Assembly: GCA_017544525.1 (NCBI GenBank)
Contig: JAFYEA010000025.1
Span: 83,773-147,772 of the forward strand
Length of the DNA: 64,000 nt
Source: Bacilli bacterium
GTDB taxonomy: Bacteria > Bacillota_I > Bacilli_A > RF39 > UBA660
Direction of reading: 5' to 3'
Each line of letters opens with the position of its first letter. Position 1 is the stretch's first letter. The translations under genes and the position numbers were made by a program. Of this stretch, positions 26,406-34,879 are shown piece after piece. The notes beneath the pieces are model-generated. The model was given only the letters and a program-made list of their open reading frames with translations, had not been told where the DNA came from and did not search any database.

Positions 26406-27425
26406 CTATAGGTTAATCTTTGACAAGAATTTATTGATTGGTTCAATATTATTTTGTCTATCATCAAGCGCAGGAATTGCAAATGTAACTTTCAATTTTG
26501 TTTCATATTCAAATTGAGCAACATCCTCACTATTTAATACACATTTATTTAATACTACATTTTTTCCCTTCAATGTATCTAAAATATTTCTACCTTTTTT
26601 AAGCATTTTGTTAATCATAATTGTTGATGGTTCTATTAAGTAATATACTTCCGAACATATATCTAAATCATCATAATCATTTAAATCTAAAAATATAACA
26701 TTACAATCATTTTTATGCATTATTTCTTTTAATACATCCTGACTAGTAGAACTAATCATATGTACTGGATCATTAAAGTATAAAAAATCTACTTTATTAA
26801 TCTCAATAGCTGCTACATTCTTTCTATCTTTTAATGCTTTAGTAAGCATATAAATTAAAGTTGTAGCACCTGCATGCTGAGTTACATTTTTAAATCCAAT
26901 TATTCTTAATTTACCATTATTTGCTGCTTGTTGAACTGGAGTACTAACAGTTGGTGCAGCAGTTTGAGTTGCTGAAGCTGGAGCAGTTCCACCCATAGGT
27001 GGTGCTACAACACCTGCAGCAGGAGCAGCTGCCATTTCTAAATCAGATAAACTATTTAGATTTACAACATCCTTATATGTATGAGGATGAACAAGCAAAT
27101 AATTTATTCCTTCTGGTTTCTTAGTAAAGTTATAAATACCTAACCCAGTTAATTTAGCTAAGTATTCTTTGTTATCAGATTCAGGTGTATCATCTAATAA
27201 TAAAATTACATTTTCCATATTAATATTCATTGCTAATTTTTGTAAATTATCAATGTTTTGATAATCCCTAATTGCAGTAATATCTAAAATCATCTTATCA
27301 TAATAGAAATTAGTAAATGTATCAATTATTTCATCTACATTATAAACACCCTCAAGAGATTTCATTACTTCAATATTTAAACCTTGTAATACTTCTTTAT
27401 ATTTATTATAAACCATTACATTCAT
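26406..27425 (-). CDS. TadZ/CpaE-like pilus localisation protein
   Basis: The 339-residue protein has a receiver-like N-terminal domain (about 1-125), an Ala/Pro/Thr-rich linker (about 131-167) and a MinD/ParA-like domain (about 170-339). The P-loop is degenerate: NVTQHAGATT stands where KGGxGKT would be expected, so ATP hydrolysis may be lost, as in several TadZ proteins. TadZ/CpaE places the Tad secretion machine at a cell site. It lies between a TadE-like gene and the VirB2-like gene, and AAAGGAG precedes the start. Confidence 0.8.
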   Translation of the reverse strand: MNVMVYNKYKEVLQGLNIEVMKSLEGVYNVDEIIDTFTNFYYDKMILDITAIRDYQNIDNLQKLAMNINMENVILLLDDTPESDNKEYLAKLTGLGIYNFTKKPEGINYLLVHPHTYKDVVNLNSLSDLEMAAAPAAGVVAPPMGGTAPASATQTAAPTVSTPVQQAANNGKLRIIGFKNVTQHAGATTLIYMLTKALKDRKNVAAIEINKVDFLYFNDPVHMISSTSQDVLKEIMHKNDCNVIFLDLNDYDDLDICSEVYYLIEPSTIMINKMLKKGRNILDTLKGKNVVLNKCVLNSEDVAQFEYETKLKVTFAIPALDDRQNNIEPINKFLSKINL

Positions 27426-27440
27426 AATATTATCTCCTTT

Positions 27441-27968
27441 CTAATAACACTCTAGTTCATCATCTTCAGCTTGATTAACACTATATATTGTTCTTGTTTC
27501 ACCAGAAACAGGTATTTTAACAACAATCTGTAATACTGGTATTTCAACAGCAATATATGTTGTTACCTTGTAATAAACATTACTTTTTGGAGATGATGAG
27601 TTTTGACATATTTTCTTTATACAATAACCACCAGAATAAGACTTTCCTTCACCATCAGGACAAGGAATCTTTTTAGCTACTTCTTTATTATATCCTGCTT
27701 GCATAATATAGTAGTAAGCTTTTGCTTCTACATTATTAAATTCCTCTTTAATATTATCTGCTTCTAATAATAATTGTTCAATTGGTATATTTGCGACATC
27801 ATTACTACTCTTAGTAAAACCTTCCTTATGCTCAATATAATTAATTATCTGATTCTTAACATTAAATGCTTTAGTATAACTAATAGAATAAGCAAGAAAA
27901 CTAGAAAATAGTACAACAAAAACAATAACAATACCCATTATCCAAGTACCACCAATCGCCTCTCTCAT
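27441..27968 (-). CDS. TadE-like pseudopilin
   Basis: The 175-residue protein begins MREAIGG, then one hydrophobic helix (about 9-31), followed by a helical and a Cys-containing extracellular part (CPDGEGKSYSGGYC and C near the end). The short N terminus, single helix and position between the pilin and the TadZ gene suggest a TadE/TadF-type minor pilin. The beginning resembles the starts of the 89-residue pilin and the dockerin-bearing protein. No conserved Pfam signature was recognised with confidence. AAGGAGAAG precedes the start. Confidence 0.65.
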   Translation of the reverse strand: MREAIGGTWIMGIVIVFVVLFSSFLAYSISYTKAFNVKNQIINYIEHKEGFTKSSNDVANIPIEQLLLEADNIKEEFNNVEAKAYYYIMQAGYNKEVAKKIPCPDGEGKSYSGGYCIKKICQNSSSPKSNVYYKVTTYIAVEIPVLQIVVKIPVSGETRTIYSVNQAEDDELECY

Positions 27969-27997
27969 ATTTTCTTCTCCTTTCTTATCCCAAATTT

Positions 27998-28036
27998 AAA
28001 AAAAACTATAAACTATAACAACTATAATTTATAGTT
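27998..28036 (-). terminator. Terminator or attenuator after the pilin gene
   Basis: Minus strand AACTATAAA pairs with TTTATAGTT across a 15-base loop and is followed by eight T. Extra TATAGTT copies in the loop allow alternative pairing. It would make pilin mRNA more abundant than the downstream genes. Confidence 0.7.
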
Positions 28037-28044
28037 AATTCTAA

Positions 28045-28314
28045 TTAATCATAATCAATATCAGTACAATTTTCTCCAGAATCTTCACCTGCTGGACAAC
28101 ATTGCCATTGATGTGTCTTAGTTTGATCTCCTGTATTAACAGTATCATCTTGTCTTACAGCATGCCATCCACTACCAAATGTACTCTTACAAGTTTGAGT
28201 AACAATTGAAGTTTGGATGATTGGCCATATTACTAAATAGAACATTGCAGCTAAAGCAGCAACAGCTACTAAAGTTACAACAGTCATATTTAATTCACCA
28301 GTTGCTTCTTTCAT
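28045..28314 (-). CDS. Flp-like major pilin candidate
   Basis: The 89-residue protein begins MKEATGELNM, has a helix of about 22 hydrophobic residues (about 10-35), and ends in a short polar domain with four Cys (CKSTFGSGW, QCCPAGEDSGENC) that could form disulfides. Size and layout fit a Flp/Tad pilin, although the Glu-Tyr motif after the cleavage site is absent. It has its own consensus promoter, a perfect AGGAGG ribosome site and a terminator right after it, all signs of strong expression, and lies next to the TadC-TadB-CpaF genes. Confidence 0.72.
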   Translation of the reverse strand: MKEATGELNMTVVTLVAVAALAAMFYLVIWPIIQTSIVTQTCKSTFGSGWHAVRQDDTVNTGDQTKTHQWQCCPAGEDSGENCTDIDYD

Positions 28315-28344
28315 TAATTCATTCCTCCTTTATTATCTATTTTT

Positions 28345-28373
28345 ATTATACAATACACACTTTTTATATTCAA
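28345..28373 (-). promoter_or_regulatory. Pilin gene promoter
   Basis: Minus strand -35 TTGAAT (28368-28373), 17-base spacer, -10 TATAAT (28345-28350) with TG upstream. It is in the gap after the TadC gene. Confidence 0.7.
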
Positions 28374-28381
28374 GCATTTTA

Positions 28382-29215
28382 TTATGTAACGACAAATATC
28401 TGTAAAATAGACAATAGTAATATAATCATTACTCCTGCTCCAGTAGCAGCAAGCATTGTCATTGTTTTCTTCTCCATCTTATCAAGTCTTTCTTTATACT
28501 TAGTATCTCTTGATTTAGCTTGTAAATTAGATATAGTTCTTGAGAAAACAATTAATTGTTCTTGTTTTCTTTCTTGACTACCTAAACTAAGTCTGTAAAG
28601 AAGTCTCATCATACGCATTGAATCTCTAACTGGATAACGTCTAGCAAATTCCATATATGGTTCGATTGTTGAATCACCGGAATCAATAGCCGCTATCAAA
28701 TCTCTTAATCCAGGTTTAAACATATCTGGGGCTTCTTCTAAACTTCTTGTTATAGCTACAGGAACTGTATAGTGTTGAATTAAGATTTCTAAACTCTTCA
28801 AATAATATGGTAGTTTTAAGTTAATATCATGTAAGTGTACTTTATAATAATTCTTTAATTTACTATAATCATCTTTAAATACTAAATATGTAATACCAAA
28901 TACAATAACTAATTTTATTGGAAAATTTATTCCACTAATACTTGTTATTATAACTATCATACCAACCACAAATGTTATAATAGCGTTTTTAACTCTAGCT
29001 TGGTATCTACCGCTAGGATCAGCAGCATCACCATATCTACTAACACATAAGAAATCATAATCATCTTCTTTTAGTTTTCCAAATACAACTTTGTTATCAT
29101 CAACAAACTTATTAAAACTAAAAGCGCCAATATAATTGAATAAGAATATTAATATTACTCCAACAATTAATATTTCAATTCCATTAATATTTAATATAGT
29201 ATTTATTAATCCCAT
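28382..29215 (-). CDS. TadC-like type II secretion F-family membrane protein
   Basis: The 277-residue protein has membrane helices near residues 10-30 and 72-112 and at the C terminus (about 255-275). Between them is a cytoplasmic T2SSF-type segment with LPYYLKSLEILIQHYTVPVAI and a long basic stretch with RLDKMEKKTM. TadB and TadC form the inner-membrane platform that couples the CpaF ATPase to pilin assembly. It is two bases after the TadB-like gene. Confidence 0.8.
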   Translation of the reverse strand: MGLINTILNINGIEILIVGVILIFLFNYIGAFSFNKFVDDNKVVFGKLKEDDYDFLCVSRYGDAADPSGRYQARVKNAIITFVVGMIVIITSISGINFPIKLVIVFGITYLVFKDDYSKLKNYYKVHLHDINLKLPYYLKSLEILIQHYTVPVAITRSLEEAPDMFKPGLRDLIAAIDSGDSTIEPYMEFARRYPVRDSMRMMRLLYRLSLGSQERKQEQLIVFSRTISNLQAKSRDTKYKERLDKMEKKTMTMLAATGAGVMIILLLSILQIFVVT

Positions 29216-29217
29216 AA

Positions 29218-30117
29218 TTACTCAGCCCCCACATCTTCATGGTAATATTTTATACCAGATATAAGGAAGTATGTATTTATTAATATTACACCATGAAGTA
29301 ATAATACTACATACCAATCTTCAAGCAATTTTATATAACTTTCATTTCCTAAAAGTAATTGAACTAATAAAACTAATAAATAAAGTGCACATCCAAATGT
29401 TATAAATTGTTTATAGAATTGTGTTCTATCAATTCTATCACGATATACACTTTCAACAAGCATATCTATATCTTGTAACATACCTTCTAAAGCTTCACCT
29501 GAATCTTTAGAACCTTCTTTAGTTATTTGTAAGAATAGTTGATGCATATTCTTAACTACATAATAATCATATTTTTCATTCATGAATCTTACTGCTTCAT
29601 CAATTGTACCATTGTCATAAGACATTTGAATCATTTCTTTAACATCTGAAAGTACTGGATCTTCTAATACACCAGAATCTCTTACACCTTCAAGAGCTTT
29701 AACAAATGATTGTGTAGTATTATATTCCATAATTACATTTGTAGTATATACTTGAATCTGTTCAAATATATATTCACTATATGCTTTCTTACATCTAAGA
29801 TAAGCTAAATATGGAATAAATGCTATTGCAGCAGCAGCATAAACAATACTCCAAATAATACTATAGAAATATAGATATGATACAAAAGCAGCTACAGTAC
29901 CAAACAATATAACTTGAATAGTATATTGTCTAGTTGTATATTCTTGCCCTAATTCTTTTGCTTTTTCACGAACTACTTTAAAAGAATATGGCGCATACTT
30001 TTCATATGTACTACCAACCGTTTTTGTAATAAATTTGTAAGATGTATTTCCAACATTTTTTCTATATATATACACAAACAAGAAAATTACAGCAACTACT
30101 ATTATTTCTATATACAT
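29218..30117 (-). CDS. TadB-like type II secretion F-family membrane protein
   Basis: The 299-residue protein has an N-terminal helix (3-18), a pair near residues 70-105, and two C-terminal helices (about 238-258 and 270-290). The middle has the T2SSF fold features IQMSYDNGTIDEAVRFMNEKYD and QITKEGSKDSGEALEGMLQDID. It is the platform partner of the TadC-like protein and lies between it and the CpaF ATPase gene. AGGAGG precedes the start codon. Confidence 0.82.
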   Translation of the reverse strand: MYIEIIVVAVIFLFVYIYRKNVGNTSYKFITKTVGSTYEKYAPYSFKVVREKAKELGQEYTTRQYTIQVILFGTVAAFVSYLYFYSIIWSIVYAAAAIAFIPYLAYLRCKKAYSEYIFEQIQVYTTNVIMEYNTTQSFVKALEGVRDSGVLEDPVLSDVKEMIQMSYDNGTIDEAVRFMNEKYDYYVVKNMHQLFLQITKEGSKDSGEALEGMLQDIDMLVESVYRDRIDRTQFYKQFITFGCALYLLVLLVQLLLGNESYIKLLEDWYVVLLLHGVILINTYFLISGIKYYHEDVGAE

Positions 30118-30128
30118 CTATGCACCTC

Positions 30129-31388
30129 CTAAAAATCTACAATTTCAAAATCATTCTTCACTTCTGGTTCATCATTTAATTCCTCAAAATGTTCACTTTC
30201 AGTAGAATTATCTTCCACAGGTTTTTCTTCTACTAAAACTTCTTCGTTTACAGGATTACTAGGAACCTCAGTATTATCTATATTATTATCATTATTATCT
30301 TCTTCAGTCGCTTCTTCTAAAGTACTATTTTTAGGAATAAATGGATCCTCTCTCATCACTACTCCTTGTGAAGCAAGATAATCAATTAAATGCTCTGTAG
30401 GATTATTATATTGTTCATTTCCAGCTAAATCTCTTTGATAAATAATATTAACTTTAGCTGTATTTTCAACATCATCTACATAAAACTCAACAACTTGTGT
30501 AATTTCTCTTTGAAATCTTCCATATTCTTTTGAATAAAATCCTTTAACATGAATACCAAGTTGAATATATCTATGCATACTTTTAACAAATTGATCAATA
30601 TCCTGACTTGATTCTAACAATGAGTAAAGACGCATAGGAATACTTGATGCTTTATCAGAGTGTATTGTTGATAATATATTGTGCCCTGATGAAATTGAAT
30701 TACGTACAGAAGTAACTGCTTCAGCAGAACGAACCTCTGATAGTAAAATCCATCTTGGATTTTGACGCATACAAGCAACTAATACATCAGAATATGAAGC
30801 AATGTTATTGGTTTTCATTGCTACAATATCTCTTGTAGGATAAATCTTATCTAAGTGAAGTTCCAAAGTATCTTCAATAGTAATAATTTTTTCATTTTCT
30901 TTAATATGACTAGCAAGATACTTAACAAGTTCTGTTTTACCTGAACCAGTTTCTCCACTTACAAGTATATTGCAGTGTCCTTGAACACATTCAATTAGAA
31001 AATCATGTAATTTAACAGATACATAATCTTCTTCAATTAATTTCTCTTTTTTAAGTCTTATCTTTGCTGGTGTTTTTCTAATTAAAACAGCAATTCCATT
31101 AGTAGCAATACTATCATGAACAAAGTTAAGACGCAACTCAGCACTTTCAGCATCTAGTAATGGATGAGCCATATTAAATGACTTACCCATAACATTAGAA
31201 CATTGGAATGCAAGTTTTTCCATAACTTCATTTGTTAAACCATCTATATGCTCTTGATAAACACCTTTTGACAATGATTTAACCCATAATTGAGCATTAT
31301 TAGAAAATGAGATATCTGTTATATCATCATCATCTAATAGTGGTTGCAACAAACCAAAATCTATTTGTGAAAAAACCATTGCATCCAT
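30129..31388 (-). CDS. CpaF/TadA-type secretion ATPase
   Basis: The 419-residue protein is a type II/IV secretion ATPase: Walker A SGETGSGKTELVKYL near residue 145, the Asp box IEDTLELHLD, a Walker B-like ILLSEVRSAEA and the His box GHNILSTIHSD. It powers pilin assembly at the inner membrane. The last 80 residues are an acidic, low-complexity tail rich in Glu, Asn and Asp that is not part of the family core. The upstream genes are two CpaB proteins and the downstream genes TadB and TadC, the classical Tad layout. Confidence 0.92.
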   Translation of the reverse strand: MDAMVFSQIDFGLLQPLLDDDDITDISFSNNAQLWVKSLSKGVYQEHIDGLTNEVMEKLAFQCSNVMGKSFNMAHPLLDAESAELRLNFVHDSIATNGIAVLIRKTPAKIRLKKEKLIEEDYVSVKLHDFLIECVQGHCNILVSGETGSGKTELVKYLASHIKENEKIITIEDTLELHLDKIYPTRDIVAMKTNNIASYSDVLVACMRQNPRWILLSEVRSAEAVTSVRNSISSGHNILSTIHSDKASSIPMRLYSLLESSQDIDQFVKSMHRYIQLGIHVKGFYSKEYGRFQREITQVVEFYVDDVENTAKVNIIYQRDLAGNEQYNNPTEHLIDYLASQGVVMREDPFIPKNSTLEEATEEDNNDNNIDNTEVPSNPVNEEVLVEEKPVEDNSTESEHFEELNDEPEVKNDFEIVDF

Positions 31389-31430
31389 AATTATTCCCTT
31401 TCTTTATTCTTTTTTATATTTTTATTATTT

Positions 31431-32252
31431 TTATTCTTTTATAATATTTACAACTTCTGCTTCTTCATCGCAATTAGGTTCTTTATCTGGACATATACGT
31501 AATGCATTAGTCCTTATAAAATTAACTATATAACTTGTCTTTTCTTGAACTACTTCTGTCTTAGTTTCCTCATCAGCACTATGACCTCTTGGTACTGGGA
31601 ATAAACTTCCATTTCCACCAATGTACAAAGCTCTTTTTAATAATAAATGTTGAGATTCAGGTACTTGGAATATCAATGAAGTTGCTTGTTTTTGATCAGC
31701 ACTTCTTGTATATATATAATTTCCACTTTCATCTTTTACAGCTAACACTTTAATATCTTTTATTAATACACCAATAAACAATTTTCCTTGTGAATTATAA
31801 TTTTTATAATATAAGTCAATAACTGTTCCTGGATAAATTGAATTACCAAAAGTTGAAGTTGAATTAACAGATAATGAAACTATTGTATTACCCTCTTCTA
31901 TTTTTTCCCAAGAAGAATCAGGCATTTGATCCCAAGTAACAACGGCAGATTTATAGAAAACACTTCCCTCAGGAATAAATGTATTATAATTAACATATTT
32001 TCCTTCTAAATCTTTTTTATCCCTAATAACATTATCAGTAATCATAGCCCTTGCTACTTTTTTTGTTTTAATATCTTCTGCATTGATTGGATCTCTAGCA
32101 GGTATTTTTCTAGTTGCAATTGGAACATCAATCGCATCAATTGCTTTATTAACTCTATAATTATAAGCGAAATATAAAATTGCTAAACATACTATCATGG
32201 CTATCAAAGTAACCATACTTTTATTTTTGAAGATTTTACTAAAAAATTTCAT
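31431..32252 (-). CDS. CpaB/RcpC-like SAF-domain pilus protein, copy 2
   Basis: The 273-residue protein has an N-terminal helix (about 13-29) and a SAF domain (about 40-110, with ARDPINAEDIKTKKV and EGSVFYKSAVV). The following beta domain (NSIYPGTVIDLYYKN) is typical of CpaB/RcpC. CpaB proteins form the periplasmic or wall-side part of the Tad machine. The C terminus carries a Cys pair (CPDKEPNC). It is a clear paralogue of the preceding gene and overlaps it by one base. Confidence 0.85.
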   Translation of the reverse strand: MKFFSKIFKNKSMVTLIAMIVCLAILYFAYNYRVNKAIDAIDVPIATRKIPARDPINAEDIKTKKVARAMITDNVIRDKKDLEGKYVNYNTFIPEGSVFYKSAVVTWDQMPDSSWEKIEEGNTIVSLSVNSTSTFGNSIYPGTVIDLYYKNYNSQGKLFIGVLIKDIKVLAVKDESGNYIYTRSADQKQATSLIFQVPESQHLLLKRALYIGGNGSLFPVPRGHSADEETKTEVVQEKTSYIVNFIRTNALRICPDKEPNCDEEAEVVNIIKE

Positions 32253-33067
32253 TAGTTAATCCCTCCAATCAAATCAGTTCCATATACTTCAGCACTTTTC
32301 ATTGTGTTTTTTTCTATTTCATCTTGAATTAGTGAACTAACAACCTGCATAGTTCCATTTTCAGACCCTTTTTCAGCATACCCAGCATTTCTAGGTATTG
32401 GAATAATTCTACCACCAGATTCAGTAGCTTTTCTTAACAATATGTGCATTTCTTCTGGAACACTAAACATTATGTAAGAAGGTTTTTTAGGAGTATCTGC
32501 TGTTTCAAAAACACTATTTCCTGCAGAATCAACAACAGCTAACACCTTAATGCTTTCAATAAATTTACCAAACATTAATTGTCCTTTTGGTCCTGCTCCT
32601 GGCTTATAATAATACAAATCTATATAATTACCTGGGAATATTGAATTTCCATATGTAGTTTCCATATTAACCGTCAAATAAACAACAGTATTACCAACTG
32701 CAATGTCTTCATATAAACTTTTTGGAAGTTGTTCCCATTCTACTACCATATCTTTGTAAAACATACTACCTTCAGGTATTACTGCTTTATTACTAACATA
32801 TTTTCCAATTACTTCACTTGTTTGAGTAATAACGTTTTCATTAACAATTCCACCTGGAACCTTTTTAGTTGAAACCATATCTTTTGTAATTTGAACACGA
32901 GGTCCTATTGTAGATACAGCGTAAGGCACACTTACAGGTGTTGTTTGTGTCTTAATCCTATAATAATAAGCATAATATAGAACACCAAGAGCTAACAAAA
33001 TAGCAATAATCGTTACAGTGTTCTTGTTTTTCAAAAATCTTTTAATCGCAAATCCTATATTTCCCAT
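32252..33067 (-). CDS. CpaB/RcpC-like SAF-domain pilus protein, copy 1
   Basis: The 271-residue protein has the same layout as its neighbour: membrane helix (about 17-34), SAF domain (PRVQITKDMVSTKKVPGG, EGSMFYKDMVV) and a beta domain with NSIFPGNYIDLYYY. Two copies suggest a hetero-oligomeric periplasmic ring or channel. It is the first gene of the unit that runs to TadC and has a consensus promoter and a GGAGGAA ribosome site. Confidence 0.86.
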   Translation of the reverse strand: MGNIGFAIKRFLKNKNTVTIIAILLALGVLYYAYYYRIKTQTTPVSVPYAVSTIGPRVQITKDMVSTKKVPGGIVNENVITQTSEVIGKYVSNKAVIPEGSMFYKDMVVEWEQLPKSLYEDIAVGNTVVYLTVNMETTYGNSIFPGNYIDLYYYKPGAGPKGQLMFGKFIESIKVLAVVDSAGNSVFETADTPKKPSYIMFSVPEEMHILLRKATESGGRIIPIPRNAGYAEKGSENGTMQVVSSLIQDEIEKNTMKSAEVYGTDLIGGIN

Positions 33068-33107
33068 ATTTATTCCTCCATCGAATACTTCTACTCTATT
33101 CTAAATA

Positions 33108-33137
33108 ATTATATCATAAAACCTTTTTAAAATTCAA
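33108..33137 (-). promoter_or_regulatory. Promoter of the CpaB-CpaF-TadB-TadC unit
   Basis: Minus strand -35 TTGAAT (33132-33137), 18-base spacer, -10 TATAAT (33108-33113) with extended TGA. Confidence 0.7.
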
Positions 33138-33143
33138 TATCAA

Positions 33144-33169
33144 ATAAAAAAATCTGGTAAAACCAGATT
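33144..33169 (-). terminator. Terminator after the dockerin-bearing pilin-like gene
   Basis: Minus strand stem AATCTGGT / ACCAGATT with a three-base loop, then a T run. It insulates the gene from the CpaB unit. Confidence 0.85.
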
Positions 33170-34178
33170 AATTTTCAATTACTTTTTTCAAATAATTCTT
33201 ATAGTTAGTAACAATTGAATTTACATCACTATTATCAACTTTTCCATCGCCATTTATATCAGCAACTTTTAGTTGAGATTCACTTAATATTACATTTGTA
33301 TTAAGATGATCTTTAATTAATAATGCATCCGAAGCAGTAATCATACCATCACCATTAACATCGCCTTTAACAATAGTCATTTTACCCGAAGATATTATAT
33401 CTTCCAAAGCACTAGCATCATCATTAGCAACTTTTCCATCTCTATTAATATCTCCAACTATAATTTGAAATAAATCTAAATGTTTATTATTCTTTTTATA
33501 TGTTCTAATGTAAGTAACATCTTCTGAACCAACTTTTCTATCTTTATTTATATCACCAAAATTATAACCATGCATCATACCTTGTTCTAATATTACTAAG
33601 TCAGATAAACTTATAGATGAGAAATCGCCATCTAATTTAGAAAGCATTTCAGTATTAGAACATGATCCTCCTGAATAACAATTAATTGCTGCTAAAATAT
33701 CTTTTGGATTTAATTCTCCATCACCATTGATATCTCCATTAGCTGCGCTAATACTTATATTAATTAAACCATCTGCTTCTGAAGTAACTAATATAGCACT
33801 AATAAATGTATTAAGATCTAAATCAATTCCATTACCATTAATACTTGTTTCACCTGAATTAGTAACAATTCTAACAGTTGCTTTAGGTGGATACTCATGA
33901 ATATCATAAAAATTTAATGTATATGTTTTATCTGGAGTAACACTTTCTGCAAATCTACGAGTAAATACTGCTACAAATTTTTCTTTAGACATTACTAGTT
34001 TTCCAGTTTTCATATAAGAACCATAATCAACAGCATCTAACATAGATGCTTTCATTATTTCTCTACTTAAATGATAATCTTCTTCATTAATTGTTGTTAA
34101 TCTTTGTACAAAAACTAAAATAGCTATAATAACAACGCCTAATGCAATAATTAAATATCCCCACATTGACTCTTTCAT
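33168..34178 (-). CDS. Pilin-like secreted protein with multiple dockerin-type calcium loops
   Basis: The 336-residue protein begins MKESMWG followed by one hydrophobic helix (about 7-25) and a small alpha/beta domain (about 30-140). The rest is a string of EF-hand-like dockerin loops: GDINGDGELNPKD, GDINKDRKVGSED, GDINRDGKVANDD, GDVNGDGMITASD and ADINGDGKVDNSD, plus one degenerate copy. That makes about three dockerin modules. It may be a minor or tip pilin that binds cohesin domains, such as the cohesin-like protein encoded at 19855. It has its own promoter and terminator within the Tad cluster. Confidence 0.8.
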   Translation of the reverse strand: MKESMWGYLIIALGVVIIAILVFVQRLTTINEEDYHLSREIMKASMLDAVDYGSYMKTGKLVMSKEKFVAVFTRRFAESVTPDKTYTLNFYDIHEYPPKATVRIVTNSGETSINGNGIDLDLNTFISAILVTSEADGLINISISAANGDINGDGELNPKDILAAINCYSGGSCSNTEMLSKLDGDFSSISLSDLVILEQGMMHGYNFGDINKDRKVGSEDVTYIRTYKKNNKHLDLFQIIVGDINRDGKVANDDASALEDIISSGKMTIVKGDVNGDGMITASDALLIKDHLNTNVILSESQLKVADINGDGKVDNSDVNSIVTNYKNYLKKVIEN

Positions 34179-34212
34179 ATAAAACCTTCTTTCAATCTTC
34201 TCTATTATTTAC

Positions 34213-34221
34213 ATTATATCA
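34213..34221 (-). promoter_or_regulatory. Extended -10 promoter for the dockerin-bearing pilin-like gene
   Basis: Minus strand TGATATAAT, a TGn-extended -10 box, about 34 bases before the start codon; AGAAGG ribosome site downstream. The -35 region is the preceding T run and has no clear box. Confidence 0.45.
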
Positions 34222-34250
34222 AAAAAAAAAGATATTTGGAATATCTTTTT
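34221..34250 (-). terminator. Terminator after the sortase-linked small protein gene
   Basis: Minus strand stem AAGATATT / AATATCTT with a short loop, followed by ten T. Confidence 0.85.
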
Positions 34251-34879
34251 TAAATACCATGTTTAACTTTTCTAAATTTATCATTATAGTATGAAAAAGT
34301 ACCAACGCATGTTATAACAAACAAAGCAATTTTAACACCCCAAGATCCTGCAAATTCCACTACTTTATCTAAAAGAGTAACTTCCTTTTCTTCAGGTTTT
34401 TCTTCTTCTTGCTTATAACCATTATCAATGTTCTTCTTTGCCATTTCAAATAATTCTCTTGAAGGAGATAAAGATAAAAATTGAGTAGAACAATAACTTA
34501 ATCTATTTTCATAACCAATACAATCACTAGTACCATAAAAAGGATTATAATATGGTTCATTTATATTAATTATCCTAACTGCATTATTACATCCATCTGC
34601 ACCATATACATATATTTCCATATTCTTTCCTTGTTCAATTCCTGTTAATTGTATTTCCCCTTCTATTGGGTAATAATTCTTTTTATCATATTGAAAATGT
34701 AATCCATCAATAACATTATAGAATGTTATATTATAATTCATTCTCGATAGTCTAAAATCATTATCATATGTTATTTTACTAGCATAAGATGAATATTCAT
34801 CATATAAAGAAGTATTACATTCACTAGCACTCACAACAAATGGAATAAATAATAATAATATAAGAATTATTTTTTTCAT
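34250..34879 (-). CDS. Small secreted protein with C-terminal membrane anchor
   Basis: The 209-residue protein has a signal peptide (residues 1-18), an extracellular domain with five Cys (about 20-150), a Glu/Lys-rich stalk (about 155-170) and a C-terminal membrane helix (about 180-198) with a short basic tail. It shares this layout and partial sequence with the proteins at 40894-41562 and 45468-46130. Its start overlaps the sortase gene by ATGA. The function is not known; it may be an anchor or assembly factor for the Cys-rich surface proteins. Confidence 0.7.
   Translation of the reverse strand: MKKIILILLLFIPFVVSASECNTSLYDEYSSYASKITYDNDFRLSRMNYNITFYNVIDGLHFQYDKKNYYPIEGEIQLTGIEQGKNMEIYVYGADGCNNAVRIININEPYYNPFYGTSDCIGYENRLSYCSTQFLSLSPSRELFEMAKKNIDNGYKQEEEKPEEKEVTLLDKVVEFAGSWGVKIALFVITCVGTFSYYNDKFRKVKHGI

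Noticed and set aside
26406..27425. Plasmid partition ParA protein
   Set aside because: The P-loop is degenerate, an extra receiver-like domain is present and no parB or replication gene is near; the Tad context explains it better.
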